Notes: generated by a model from the sequence alone, not told the origin. Counted from the first letter of the stretch, positions 36,515 to 46,231 are shown. The stretch: DNA of 64,000 nucleotides from Thalassospira profundimaris (GCF_003326755.1 NZ_JPWH01000001.1:30227-94226); one strand, 5' to 3'. Made by a program: numbers and translations.

Positions 36515-37201
36515 ATGTTTGACTATCTGCGCGATCCGCAGGCCATATACCGGCAAAGTTTCGCCACCATCGAAGCCGAAGCCGACCTCGCCCGTTTTTC
36601 TGCCGAATTGCGGCCCGTTGCCATACGCATTATCCATGCCTGTGGCATGGTGGAAATGGCCGAAAATATCACCTTTGGCGGCAATATTGTCCGTGCGGCA
36701 ACAAAGGCCCTGTTGGCGGGAAAACCGGTTTTAACCGATGCCGAAATGGTGAGAAACGGCATTATTTCCCGCCTGCTTCCGGCCAATAATGCCGTGATAT
36801 GCCAGTTGAATGACGAAAACATTCCCGCCCTGGCCGCCATGATCGGCACCACCCGCTCCGCCGCAGCGGTCGAAACCTGGACCAATGATATTGACGGGGC
36901 GATTGTGGCCATTGGCAATGCGCCAACCGCCCTTTTTCATCTGCTGGACGCCATTCTAAACGGCCATTTGCCCAAACCGGCCCTGATCATCGGCATGCCA
37001 GTCGGCTTTGTCGGGGCTGCCGAAAGCAAAGACGCATTGATCGAGCATGCAGGCAAAGCCGGTATTCCCTTTGCCACCCTGCGCGGGCGTTTTGGCGGCA
37101 GTGCCGTCACCGCCGCCACGGTAAATGCCCTGGCGCGTATTGCCAAACCGGCGGAAAATGCCGATGGCACTTCCCCGTCCCCCACCAAGACGGAAGGCTG
37201 A
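36515..37201 (+). CDS. cobH: Precorrin-8X / cobalt-precorrin-8 methylmutase
   Basis: CobH/CbiC (228 residues) moves the C11 methyl group to C12, giving hydrogenobyrinic acid or cobyrinic acid. The catalytic histidine is His41 in RIIHACGMVEM. Other signatures are GKPVLTDAEMVRNGI, AIGNAPTALFHLLD and PALIIGMPVGFVGAAESK. It lies 32 bases after cbiX and 3 bases before cobL, in the order typical of corrin-ring operons. Confidence 0.96.
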   Translation: MFDYLRDPQAIYRQSFATIEAEADLARFSAELRPVAIRIIHACGMVEMAENITFGGNIVRAATKALLAGKPVLTDAEMVRNGIISRLLPANNAVICQLNDENIPALAAMIGTTRSAAAVETWTNDIDGAIVAIGNAPTALFHLLDAILNGHLPKPALIIGMPVGFVGAAESKDALIEHAGKAGIPFATLRGRFGGSAVTAATVNALARIAKPAENADGTSPSPTKTEG

Positions 37202-37204
37202 CCC

Positions 37205-38485
37205 ATGCCCGCCAACAGCACCACACCACAAGGCAAAATAACCGTTATTGGCATTGGCGAGGATGGCTTTGCCGGTCTTTCCCCGGCGGCGGCAGACGAA
37301 ATTAAACAGGCCAAGGTCATTTTTGGCGGCAAACGCCACCTTGCCATGCTGCCGGGTGATATTACCGGGCAGCAGAAAGCCTGGATCACCCCGTTTCAGG
37401 ATAATATGGCCGAAATTGCCAAGTTACAGAGCCAAAACCCGGTGATTCTCGCCAGTGGCGACCCGATGTTTTTTGGGGTTGGTAACACGCTGACCCATCA
37501 TTTCGGCTCCGAAAATATAACCGTTTTCCCGGCGCCATCGTCGATCAGCCTGGCCTGTGCCCGCACCGGCTGGGCGCTGGCGGAATGCGATGTGATCACG
37601 CTTCATGGCCGCAAGCCGGAAAATTTGCGGGCGCATTTACGCCCGCGAGGCCGCATTATTGCCCTGTCACATGATGGCAGCACACCAGCACTGGTCGCGG
37701 TAATGCTCTATGAAGCAGGCTATGGCGACAGCAAGCTAACAATATGCGAAAGACTGGGCGGGGAGCATGAAAAAATCACCACCCAAACCGCCCGCGAATG
37801 GCAGCATGATGCCTTAACCCGCCGGGATGATAGCGTCATTGACCCGCTAAATGTGATTCTGATCGACCTGATCGCCGATCAAAAAGCCACCATTTTGCCG
37901 CTTGGCCCCGGCCTGCCCGATGATGCCTTTATCCATGATGGCATGATCACGAAATCCGATATCCGCGCCCAAACCCTGGCCTCGCTCGGCGTATGGAAAG
38001 GGGCGGTATTGTGGGATTTGGGGGCAGGGTGCGGCAGCATCTCCATTGAATGGATGCGCCTGGGCGGCCAGGCCGTTGCCATCGAACAGGATGGCAATCG
38101 CTGCGACATGATCCGCAAAAACGCCACCCGCCTGGGCACACCCGACCTGATCTTGCATCACACCAGCATTTTACAGGCTCTGGAAGCGGCAAGACTGGAA
38201 AACAACGCCAAACCGGGCCACTTCCCCTTACCCGATGCCATTTTTATAGGCGGGGGTATTACCACACCCGAACTGATGGAAAAATGCTGGGACCTGTTGC
38301 CCGTGCAGGGTCGGCTGGTGGCAAATACCGTTACACTGGAAGGCGAGCAGGAACTGTTTCGGTTTTATAATAAAAATGGCGGCACGCTATCGCGCCTTGC
38401 CGTTTCCCGGCTGGCCCCGCGCGGCAGCTTTACCGGCTGGCACAGCCTTGCCCCGGTCACACATTATGTCGGAGTTAAATCATGA
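37205..38485 (+). CDS. cobL: Precorrin-6Y C5,15-methyltransferase (decarboxylating), CbiE-CbiT fusion
   Basis: A 426-residue fusion. The N-terminal CbiE domain (about 1-200) has IGIGEDGFAGLS and ASGDPMFFGVG, marking the tetrapyrrole methylase fold. The C-terminal CbiT domain (about 235-426) has the SAM site LWDLGAGCGSISIEW (residues 269-283). It methylates C5 and C15 and decarboxylates the C12 acetate. Its stop overlaps the cobI start by four bases. Confidence 0.97.
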   Translation: MPANSTTPQGKITVIGIGEDGFAGLSPAAADEIKQAKVIFGGKRHLAMLPGDITGQQKAWITPFQDNMAEIAKLQSQNPVILASGDPMFFGVGNTLTHHFGSENITVFPAPSSISLACARTGWALAECDVITLHGRKPENLRAHLRPRGRIIALSHDGSTPALVAVMLYEAGYGDSKLTICERLGGEHEKITTQTAREWQHDALTRRDDSVIDPLNVILIDLIADQKATILPLGPGLPDDAFIHDGMITKSDIRAQTLASLGVWKGAVLWDLGAGCGSISIEWMRLGGQAVAIEQDGNRCDMIRKNATRLGTPDLILHHTSILQALEAARLENNAKPGHFPLPDAIFIGGGITTPELMEKCWDLLPVQGRLVANTVTLEGEQELFRFYNKNGGTLSRLAVSRLAPRGSFTGWHSLAPVTHYVGVKS

Positions 38486-39219
38486 CCGCGACTGCAGGCA
38501 ATTCAGCCCCCGTCACGCAAAAAGGTGCTGCCTATGGGCTGGGTATTGGCCCGGGCGAGGCCGACCTGATCACGCTAAAGGCCTATAAGATTTTGCAGGA
38601 AGCGGATGTCATTGCCTATCCCGCACTGGAAGACGGTGCCAGCCTGGCCCGGCAGATTGTCGCCCCGCATATGCCAAAAGGTCGCATCGAAATTGCCATT
38701 CGCATCCCGATGGGCCCGCCCGCCGATAGCATTTATGATGCCGCCGCCCTGGAAATTGGCGAACATTTGCGCGCCGGGCGCACGGTTGCAGTGCTATGCG
38801 AAGGCGACCCGTTTTTTTACGGCAGCTTCATGTATCTGTTTGGCCGCCTGGCCGAGGCCGGCTTCCCCGTGCAAAGCATTCCCGGTGTCAGTTCCATGAT
38901 GGCCTGTGCCGCCCAGCTTGGCGCGCCGCTTGCCGCGAAAAACGATGTTTTGCAGGTTATTCCCGGCCCCTTGCCTGCCGACCGCCTGAAATCGCAACTG
39001 GCCGATACCGATGCCGCCGCTATCATCAAACTGGGCCGGCATTTTGCCAAGGTGCGGCAAATCATTGCCGAACTGGGCCTGACGGACCGGGCGCGCTATA
39101 TCGAACGCGCCACCCTGGACAGCCAAAAGATGGTCCCGCTGGGCGACTTGCCCGATGATGCCACCGCACCCTATTTTTCAATGATCCTGATCCATCGTCG
39201 CGGAGACGCCTGGAAATGA
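38482..39219 (+). CDS. cobI: Precorrin-2 / cobalt-factor II C20-methyltransferase
   Basis: CobI/CbiL (245 residues), a tetrapyrrole methylase that methylates C20. It shows YGLGIGPGEADLITLKA near the N-terminus, VLCEGDPFFYGSFMYL and IPGVSSMMACAAQL. It overlaps cobL upstream and the cbiG-cobJ fusion downstream by four bases each, indicating translational coupling along the operon. Cobalt-containing and cobalt-free substrate forms cannot be told apart here. Confidence 0.96.
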   Translation: MTATAGNSAPVTQKGAAYGLGIGPGEADLITLKAYKILQEADVIAYPALEDGASLARQIVAPHMPKGRIEIAIRIPMGPPADSIYDAAALEIGEHLRAGRTVAVLCEGDPFFYGSFMYLFGRLAEAGFPVQSIPGVSSMMACAAQLGAPLAAKNDVLQVIPGPLPADRLKSQLADTDAAAIIKLGRHFAKVRQIIAELGLTDRARYIERATLDSQKMVPLGDLPDDATAPYFSMILIHRRGDAWK

Positions 39220-41144
39220 CCAGCCCGACAACTTCCCCCCTGCCAACCGACCCGATTGCCCCCATCGCAGTGATATGTTTAACCCAGCGTGCCCTGCCAA
39301 CGGCAAAGCGCATTACCGCCACCCTGCAAGGGGCCAGCCTGCACGGCTTGCGCACCCGGGTTTCCACCCGCGAGGTGGATGTGGCCTTTGACGATACCAT
39401 TGCGCATCTGCAACAAACCTTTGCTGCTGACAATGTGATTATCGGAGTGTGTGCCAGCGGCATTCTTATTCGTGCCCTGGCCCCGCTTTTGGCGGGGAAA
39501 TGGCAGGATGCCGCCGTGATTGCCGTCGATGAAGCCGGTGAAACCTTTATTCCGCTTCTGGGCGGGCATCATGGGGGCAACAAACTGGCCCGCGATCTGG
39601 CCGAAAAACTGGGGGCCCGTGCCGCCATTACCACACCGGGCGATGCCGCCCTGGGCCTGGCGCTCGACGAACCACCGGCAGGCTGGAAACTGGCCGACAA
39701 GGCCGCCGTCAAGCCCGCCACCGCCGCCCTTTTGGCCGGGGCCAGCGCCAAAATCACCATTGATGCAGGTTCCGCCGCCTGGCTGACCAACAGCGCCATT
39801 CCCCAGGATGACAACGGCACCGTTGCCCTGCATGTTACGGCCCGCACCGAAACCGGTATTCTTGCCGATCAGGCTGGCGAACTGGCCCCGGTCACATATC
39901 ATCCGCCCGTTCTGGCGCTGGGTGTCGGCTGTGAACGCAATTGCGAACCCGGCGAGCTGATAAACCTGGCCGAAAAAACCCTGGCCGATGCCGGGTTAAG
40001 TGCCAAGGCCGTTGCCTGTGTCACCTCGATTGACCTGAAGGCCGATGAACCAGCCGTGCACGCCCTGGCCCGGCATTTGGGTGTTCCCGCCCGCTTTTTT
40101 ACCGCCGAAGAACTGGAAGAACAGGCCCCGCGCCTGCAAACGCCATCGGATATTGTCTTTGCCGAAACCGGCTGCCACGGTGTGGCTGAGGGGGCGGCCC
40201 TTGCCAGTGTTGGCAGCGACGGCACATTAATCGTTACGAAACAGAAATCAAAACGCGCCACCTGTGCCATTGGCCTGTCGCCAGCGGATATTTCGCCGCA
40301 GAAAACCGGGCGCGGGCAGGGGCGTTTATCGATTGTCGGTATTGGCCCGGGCCAGGCAAGCTGGCGCAGCCCCGAAGCCAGCACCCTGATCGCGCAAGCC
40401 AGCGATATTGTCGGCTACCAGATGTATCTGGACCTGCTGGGCGAACTGATCACCGGCAAGGAACTGCATCATTCGGATTTGGGGGCCGAAGAAGCCCGCG
40501 CCCGGCATGCCCTGGAACTGGCGGCCGAGGGGCGCGACGTTGCCCTGATCGGGTCGGGTGATGCCGGTATTTATGCGCTGGCAACGCTGGTATTTGAATT
40601 GCTCGACCGCGAAGACAAAGCAGCCTGGAACCGGGTGGCTATTCAGGTATCGCCGGGTATTTCGGCCCTGCAGGCCGCAGCCGCACGTATTGGCGCACCC
40701 TTGGGCCATGACTTTTGCGCCATTTCCCTGTCCGACCTGCTCACCCCGCGCGAGGATATTTTACGCCGGATCGCCGCTGCAGCGGCAGGCGACTTTGTGA
40801 TTGCCTTTTATAACCCGGTTTCCAAACGCCGCCGCGATCTGCTGGCAACCGCGCGCGACATGCTGCTGGATAATCGACCTGCCGATACGCCGGTGGTGCT
40901 GGGCCGTCAATTGGGCCGCCCGGACCAGGAAATAACGGTCGTTCCGCTATCGAAACTGGAAGTCGATATGGTGGATATGCTGACCACTGTTCTGGTCGGG
41001 TCCAGCAACAGCAAGCATATCATCCGCGGCATGGGCGAATGGGTTTATACCCCGCGTGGCTATGCCAAAAAGGGGGCCGATGCCGCCAAGGCCCCTGTCC
41101 ATAGCAGCCATTCCGCCCAAAGCACGACGACAAAGAAAGACTAA
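39216..41144 (+). CDS. cobJ: CbiG-CobJ fusion: ring-contraction hydrolase plus C17-methyltransferase
   Basis: A 642-residue two-domain enzyme. Residues 1 to about 355 are CbiG: VGVCASGILIRALAPLL, LLGGHHGGNKLARDLAE, then ALGVGCERNCEPGELINLA and FAETGCHGVAEGAAL. Residues about 370-615 are CobJ/CbiH: LSIVGIGPGQASW, SSGDAGIYAL-type LIGSGDAGIYAL, SPGISALQAAAARIGAPLGHD and FYNPVSKRR. CbiG opens the delta-lactone in the cobalt-early route after C17 methylation, so fusion couples consecutive steps. A Ala/Lys/Ser-rich tail ends the protein. No CobG-type oxygenase gene was seen nearby. Confidence 0.95.
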   Translation: MTSPTTSPLPTDPIAPIAVICLTQRALPTAKRITATLQGASLHGLRTRVSTREVDVAFDDTIAHLQQTFAADNVIIGVCASGILIRALAPLLAGKWQDAAVIAVDEAGETFIPLLGGHHGGNKLARDLAEKLGARAAITTPGDAALGLALDEPPAGWKLADKAAVKPATAALLAGASAKITIDAGSAAWLTNSAIPQDDNGTVALHVTARTETGILADQAGELAPVTYHPPVLALGVGCERNCEPGELINLAEKTLADAGLSAKAVACVTSIDLKADEPAVHALARHLGVPARFFTAEELEEQAPRLQTPSDIVFAETGCHGVAEGAALASVGSDGTLIVTKQKSKRATCAIGLSPADISPQKTGRGQGRLSIVGIGPGQASWRSPEASTLIAQASDIVGYQMYLDLLGELITGKELHHSDLGAEEARARHALELAAEGRDVALIGSGDAGIYALATLVFELLDREDKAAWNRVAIQVSPGISALQAAAARIGAPLGHDFCAISLSDLLTPREDILRRIAAAAAGDFVIAFYNPVSKRRRDLLATARDMLLDNRPADTPVVLGRQLGRPDQEITVVPLSKLEVDMVDMLTTVLVGSSNSKHIIRGMGEWVYTPRGYAKKGADAAKAPVHSSHSAQSTTTKKD

Positions 41145-41147
41145 AAC

Positions 41148-41921
41148 ATGACGGTTCATTTCATTGGTGCCGGTCCCGGTGCCCCCGACCTGATCACGGT
41201 ACGCGGTTTACGCCTGATCGAAAAATGCCCGGTCTGTCTTTATGCCGGGTCCCTGGTGCCCGAAGAAATCGTTACCAGTGCGCCAGCCAATGCCCGCGTA
41301 ATAGATACCGCACCGATGAACCTTGATGAAATCATCGCCGAAATAAAAACTGCACACGATGCCGGGCAGGATGTGGCACGGGTACATTCCGGCGACCCGT
41401 CGATTTATGGTGCAATTGCCGAACAGATCCGCCGTCTTGAGGACCTGGGCATCCCCTATGACATCACACCGGGCGTTTCGGCCTATGCTGCTGTCGCTGC
41501 CGAAATCGGGGCAGAGCTTACTTTGCCCGATATTTCGCAAACCGTGATTTTAACCCGCACCGCCATGCGGTCTTCCTCTATGCCCGATGGCGAAAGCCTG
41601 GCGGAACTGGGTCAATCACGGGCGACACTCGCGGTTCATTTGTCGATTAACAATCTGGCAAATGTGGTGCGCGACCTGACCCCGCATTACGGCGAAGACT
41701 GCCCGGTTGTCATTGCCTATCGCGCCACCTGGCCCGATGCGCAATATCTCTATGGCACCCTGGGCGACATCCGCGCCAAGGTCAAAGGCAGCGGCATTAC
41801 CCGCACCGCCCTGATCATGGTGGGCGAGGTTTTTGGCCGCCGCGATTTCACCGATTCCCGGCTTTACGCCGCTGACCATCACCATGTTCTGCGCCCGAAA
41901 AAAACCGCCCCAACGGGATGA
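41148..41921 (+). CDS. cobM: Precorrin-4 / cobalt-precorrin-4 C11-methyltransferase
   Basis: CobM/CbiF (257 residues), tetrapyrrole methylase. It opens VHFIGAGPGAPDLITVRG, has CLYAGSLVPEEI, HSGDPSIYGAIAEQ, TPGVSAYAAVAAEIG and the C-terminal RTALIMVGEVFG. It starts three bases after the cbiG-cobJ fusion. It is the last gene of the operon; a weak 5-pair hairpin with TTTTT overlaps its stop (41912-41934). Confidence 0.96.
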   Translation: MTVHFIGAGPGAPDLITVRGLRLIEKCPVCLYAGSLVPEEIVTSAPANARVIDTAPMNLDEIIAEIKTAHDAGQDVARVHSGDPSIYGAIAEQIRRLEDLGIPYDITPGVSAYAAVAAEIGAELTLPDISQTVILTRTAMRSSSMPDGESLAELGQSRATLAVHLSINNLANVVRDLTPHYGEDCPVVIAYRATWPDAQYLYGTLGDIRAKVKGSGITRTALIMVGEVFGRRDFTDSRLYAADHHHVLRPKKTAPTG

Positions 41922-42092
41922 GCAACCGTTTTTGCCCAGTATGTTCGCACTTGCAGCATAAATTTTAGTCAACCATCACAATCGCATAAAAATTATTCAT
42001 TTTCTGGCTGAACAGCCTTGACCACCGCCATATCCGCTGCCTTTAATCTATACGAAGGTCAAAAATGACCCGCAGGAAAGAGGGAATGGCGC

Positions 42093-43496
42093 ATGTTCAA
42101 CGAGATGGAAATGAACGGTCAGGTGCGCGAACCCTATCGCGCCCTGGTTGACTGGATGGATGCCACCGGACCGGAAATACTGGCCCAAAAGCGACTGGAA
42201 GCCGAAACGCTGTTTCGCAAAATCGGCATTACCTTTGCCGTTTATGGCGAGGGGGGCGACCCCGAACGGCTTATTCCGTTTGACCTGATCCCGCGTATTT
42301 TTACCGCATCGGAATGGCGCAAGCTTGAACGCGGCGTCAAACAGCGCGCACGCGCCCTTAATACATTTCTCTACGACGTTTACCACAATGCCGAAATCAT
42401 CCGTGCCGGGGTTGTCCCGGCCGATCTGGTTTATAAAAACGCTGCCTTTGAACCCGCCGTGATTGGCATTGACCCGCCCCGCCGGGTTTACAGCCATATT
42501 GTGGGCGTCGATGTTGTGCGCGTGGGACCGGATGAATTTTACGTGCTGGAGGATAATTGCCGCACACCGTCGGGGGTTTCCTATATGCTGGAAAACCGCG
42601 AAATCATGATGCGCATGTTCCCCGAACTGTTTTCCAAACTGCGGATCGAGCCGGTCGACAGCTATCCCGACCAGTTGTTGAAAACCCTCAAAAGCATTGC
42701 GCCTGCCAAATGCGAGGGCGACCCCAACATTGTCGTGTTAACCCCGGGTGCCATGAACAGCGCCTATTACGAACATTCCTTCCTTGCCGACCAAATGGGC
42801 GTGGAACTGGTGGAAGGCCAGGATTTGTTTGTGTCCGAAGGCCGGGTTTACATGCGCACCACACGCGGGCCGGAACGGGTGGATGTGATTTACCGCCGCA
42901 TCGACGATGCCTTTATTGACCCGCTATGTTTCCGTCCCGATTCGGTGCTGGGTGTTCCCGGGCTGATGAATGTGTATCGCTCTGGCGGTGTTGCCATTTG
43001 CTCGGCCCCCGGGGCTGGTGTGGCCGACGACAAGGCAATTTACACCTATGTGCCCGATATGATCCGGTTTTATCTGGGTCAGGAACCGATCCTCAACAAT
43101 GTGCCAACCTGGAAATGCGCCCGTGCGGACGACCTTAAATATGTTCTGGAACATCTGCCCGAACTGGTGGTGAAGGAAGTTCACGGGTCGGGTGGCTATG
43201 GCATGCTGGTCGGCCCGGCATCAACCAAAGAAGAATGCGCCACCTATGCCGAACGCATCAAGGCCAACCCGTCGGATTTCATTGCCCAGCCAACCCTGGC
43301 CCTTTCGGCCTGCCCAACCTTTGTTGAAAGCGGCATTGCCCCGCGCCATGTCGATTTCCGTCCGTTCTGCCTGGTCGGTGACGATATTCGCCTGACACCG
43401 GGCGGGTTAACCCGCGTTGCCCTGCGGGACGGGTCCCTTGTGGTCAATTCCTCACAGGGTGGCGGGGTCAAGGATACCTGGATCATGGCGGAATAA
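42093..43496 (+). CDS. Circularly permuted type 2 ATP-grasp protein of the Anbu operon
   Basis: A 467-residue ATP-grasp-like protein (DUF404/DUF407 class). Signatures are PFDLIPRIFTASEW near residue 67, HIVGVDVVRVGPDEFYVLEDNCRTPSGVSYML (the core is the EDNCRTPSG motif), and KEVHGSGGYGMLVGP late. This family is thought to form amide or peptide-like bonds. It starts the four-gene set ending in an Anbu protease, a linkage known in many bacteria and proposed to make and process a peptide product; the product is unknown. GGAAAGAGGGAA precedes the ATG. Confidence 0.93.
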   Translation: MFNEMEMNGQVREPYRALVDWMDATGPEILAQKRLEAETLFRKIGITFAVYGEGGDPERLIPFDLIPRIFTASEWRKLERGVKQRARALNTFLYDVYHNAEIIRAGVVPADLVYKNAAFEPAVIGIDPPRRVYSHIVGVDVVRVGPDEFYVLEDNCRTPSGVSYMLENREIMMRMFPELFSKLRIEPVDSYPDQLLKTLKSIAPAKCEGDPNIVVLTPGAMNSAYYEHSFLADQMGVELVEGQDLFVSEGRVYMRTTRGPERVDVIYRRIDDAFIDPLCFRPDSVLGVPGLMNVYRSGGVAICSAPGAGVADDKAIYTYVPDMIRFYLGQEPILNNVPTWKCARADDLKYVLEHLPELVVKEVHGSGGYGMLVGPASTKEECATYAERIKANPSDFIAQPTLALSACPTFVESGIAPRHVDFRPFCLVGDDIRLTPGGLTRVALRDGSLVVNSSQGGGVKDTWIMAE

Positions 43497-43511
43497 GGGG
43501 GAGGAACAGAC

Positions 43512-44462
43512 ATGCTAAGTCGTACTGCTGAAAATCTGTTCTGGCTGTCGCGTTATGTGGAACGGGCCGAAAACATGGCCCGCCTTCTGGAAATGGGCTA
43601 CCGCATGGCACTCATGCCCGCTGCGGGCAATGGCAACCGCTCGGAATGGCGGTCCGTGCTGTCGGCAGCCGGATGTGCCGAAGGGTTTGATTCCGACAAT
43701 ACCGAGCTTTCCCAGGCAACCGTTTCGGATTACCTGATTTTTAACCGCGACAACCCGTCATCGATTATCAACTGTTTTGAATATGCCCGGGCCAATGCGC
43801 GCGCCATGCGCACCGCCATCACCCAGGAAATGTGGGAGGCCCTGAACGGCGCATTGATGGAACTGCGCCGCACGGCCATGCGCAACCTTGCCAAAACCGA
43901 TCTGCCCGGTTTTATCGACTGGGTCAAAAGCCAGGGCGCACTGTTTCGCGGGGCAACCGATTCCACCATTCTGCGCAATGACGGTTACGATTTTATCCGC
44001 CTGGGAACATTCCTTGAACGTGCCGATAACACCGCGCGGCTTCTGGATGTAAAATATTACGTGCTGCTGCCCGAAACCAGCATGGTCGGCGACGGGGTGG
44101 ATAATTATCAATGGACCACGGTTTTGCGCGCGGCTTCCTCCATGCGGGCCTTTCACTGGGTCTATCGGGACGATTATTCCCCCTGGCGCATCGCCCATTT
44201 CCTGATTTTGAACCCGTTCAGCCCCCGGTCCCTGGCACATTGCACGGAAAATATCACCAGCCATCTTGAACGTCTGGCGCGGCAATATGGCCGCCGCCAT
44301 GCCGTGCACAGCATGGCGGTTGATACTTATGCCATCCTCAATCACGGCGATATGGACGAAATCTTCAGCCGCGGCCTGCACGAATTTCTAAGCGACTGCC
44401 TGCAACGCTATCGCGCCCTGTCCGAGGCCATTGCCGAAACCTATTATTTTGGGGGGCAATGA
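43512..44462 (+). CDS. Alpha-E domain protein (DUF403)
   Basis: A 316-residue helical protein. The N-terminus MLSRTAENLFWLSRYVERAEN is the family signature (its first 20 residues alone suffice), and the later FLERADNTARLLDVKYY repeats the E-R-A-x-N pattern. The fold is all-alpha and the activity is unknown. It follows the ATP-grasp gene by 15 bases, behind a strong GGAGG, and is always found with such ATP-grasp genes, so it probably helps the same peptide-forming reaction (inference from family context). Confidence 0.92.
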   Translation: MLSRTAENLFWLSRYVERAENMARLLEMGYRMALMPAAGNGNRSEWRSVLSAAGCAEGFDSDNTELSQATVSDYLIFNRDNPSSIINCFEYARANARAMRTAITQEMWEALNGALMELRRTAMRNLAKTDLPGFIDWVKSQGALFRGATDSTILRNDGYDFIRLGTFLERADNTARLLDVKYYVLLPETSMVGDGVDNYQWTTVLRAASSMRAFHWVYRDDYSPWRIAHFLILNPFSPRSLAHCTENITSHLERLARQYGRRHAVHSMAVDTYAILNHGDMDEIFSRGLHEFLSDCLQRYRALSEAIAETYYFGGQ

Positions 44463-44463
44463 C

Positions 44464-45285
44464 ATGCGCCTGACCATCGAACATCGCACCCGTTACCGCT
44501 ATGCACCAGCGGCACGCTATGTTACCCAAAGCCTGAAACTCACCCCGTCACTCTGTGACAGTCAACGTATTGTGGACTGGTCCGTAAGTGCCGAAAATTG
44601 CGCCATCACATCGGAATTCATCGATGGTTACGGCGATACCGTCAGCACCCTGACCTGCAATGGCCCGGCAGACCAGGTGGAAATCATCGTGCGTGGCATG
44701 ATCGAAACCACCGATACCGCCGGTGTCCTGACCAACCACAAGGAAAAAGCATCCCCACTGGTTTTTTTGCGATCAACCGAAATGACCAAACCCAGCACCG
44801 CCATTCGCAAACTGGTCAAAACCGCAACCAAGGCGGTCGGCCCAAAGGCGTCCCTGCTTGAAACGGCCCATGCGCTGGCATCGTCGGTGCGCGACCAGAT
44901 TGACTATGTGCCGGGCACAACCCATGCCCATACCACCGCAGCCGATGCGCTGGCCGAAGGGCAGGGCGTTTGCCAGGATCATGCCCATGTGCTGATTACA
45001 GCGGCACGTATGGTCGATATCCCGGCACGGTATGTCTCGGGCTATCTTTTTGCCGATGCCGAAGGTGTGCCTCATGAAGCCGCCCATGCCTGGGCCGAAC
45101 TTTACATCAAAGACATTGGCTGGATCGGCTTTGATCCCGCCAACCGGTGTTGCCCGACCGATTTTTATGTTCGGCTGGGGTCTGGACTTGACGCCCGTGA
45201 CGCCTCACCTATACGGGGTGTACATTCTGGTGGCGCCGACGAGGATTTGGATGTAACCGTAATCGTCGCGCAAGCCCAACAATAA
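44464..45285 (+). CDS. Transglutaminase-like cysteine protease domain protein
   Basis: A 273-residue protein with an N-terminal beta domain (MRLTIEHRTRYRY, typical of bacterial transglutaminase N-terminal regions) and a C-terminal papain-like transglutaminase core. The catalytic triad is visible as Cys in AEGQGVCQDHAHVLI, His in PHEAAHAWAELYI and Asp in WIGFDPANRC. The start at 44464 was preferred because it follows the alpha-E stop by one base behind GGGGGG; the longer form overlaps that gene. As part of the Anbu operon it may cut or transfer a peptide bond of the pathway product. Confidence 0.92.
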   Translation: MRLTIEHRTRYRYAPAARYVTQSLKLTPSLCDSQRIVDWSVSAENCAITSEFIDGYGDTVSTLTCNGPADQVEIIVRGMIETTDTAGVLTNHKEKASPLVFLRSTEMTKPSTAIRKLVKTATKAVGPKASLLETAHALASSVRDQIDYVPGTTHAHTTAADALAEGQGVCQDHAHVLITAARMVDIPARYVSGYLFADAEGVPHEAAHAWAELYIKDIGWIGFDPANRCCPTDFYVRLGSGLDARDASPIRGVHSGGADEDLDVTVIVAQAQQ

Positions 45286-45301
45286 CTGGACTCATGATAA
45301 A

Positions 45302-46048
45302 ATGACCTACTGCGTGGGCCTGATGCTGGATGAAGGGCTGGTTTTCCTGTCTGACACCCGCACCAATGCAGGCCTTGATAACATTTCACGCTATCGCAAA
45401 ATGTTTAGCTGGGAAGTTCCCGGTGAACGCGCCATCGTAATGCTGACGGCCGGAAACCTCGCCATCACCCAGGCCGTCGTCAGCCTGTTGCGCGAAGCCA
45501 TCGAAAACCCCGATACCGCGGAAAATGACAGCATTCTGACCGCTCCAACCATGTTCCGCGTTGCCGAACTGGTGGGCGAAGCCATGCAATCGGTGCAGCA
45601 TAAATATCACGACACCCTGGAACAACGCAAAGAAAGCTCCGGGGCCAGCATCATTCTGGGCGGGCAGCGGGCCGGCGGGGCGCAACGCCTGTTTCTGATT
45701 TACGCGGCAGGCAATTTTATCGAAGCCACCGAGGACACGCCCTATCTGCAAATTGGCGAGCATAAATATGGCAAGCCCATTCTGGACCGGGTGATTACCC
45801 AGGAAACCCCGATTGAGGAAGGCGTAAAAGCTGCCCTGTTATCGATGGATTCCACCCTGCGGTCCAATCTGTCAGTCGGGATGCCGCTGGATTTGGCCGT
45901 CCTGCCCGAAGGCAAATGCCGGTTTTCCGAACAGCGGCGCATCGAAGCCGAAGATGCCGGGTTCAAGGCCCTCTCCGAGGCCTGGTCCAAAGCCCTGCGT
46001 GACGCATTTACCGACATGCCCGACGAACATTACCCACCGCATGATTAA
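45302..46048 (+). CDS. Anbu proteasome-type protease
   Basis: A 248-residue N-terminal-nucleophile hydrolase related to proteasome beta subunits and HslV. The nucleophile is Thr2 (MTYCVGLML), unmasked by Met removal. Further family features are the DTRTNAG segment with the conserved Asp/Arg, RYRKMFSW with the catalytic lysine candidate, and SSGASIILGGQRAGG. Anbu forms an open ring or helix in studied bacteria and has no dedicated ATPase here. It ends the four-gene operon and is followed by a modest terminator. Confidence 0.94.
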   Translation: MTYCVGLMLDEGLVFLSDTRTNAGLDNISRYRKMFSWEVPGERAIVMLTAGNLAITQAVVSLLREAIENPDTAENDSILTAPTMFRVAELVGEAMQSVQHKYHDTLEQRKESSGASIILGGQRAGGAQRLFLIYAAGNFIEATEDTPYLQIGEHKYGKPILDRVITQETPIEEGVKAALLSMDSTLRSNLSVGMPLDLAVLPEGKCRFSEQRRIEAEDAGFKALSEAWSKALRDAFTDMPDEHYPPHD

Positions 46049-46078
46049 ACCGGCCCGAAATAGATAATATTTACGACA

Positions 46079-46113
46079 AAACCCGCGGATCAAACCAGGT
46101 CGGCGGGTTTTCT
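46079..46113 (+). terminator. Probable terminator after the Anbu gene
   Basis: Stem AAACCCGC (46079-46086) with GCGGGTTT (46103-46110), 16-base loop, then TCTC. Moderate strength. Confidence 0.6.
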
Positions 46114-46231
46114 CTGACAGATTTGCTCCCGCGCGACAGGGCGCAGATAAGGCGCAAATAATAAGCCGCCCCGACTACCTGCCTGTTTTTGCGATCGCGA
46201 TATGAAGACTCGACAAGGTCGGGCAGACAAA

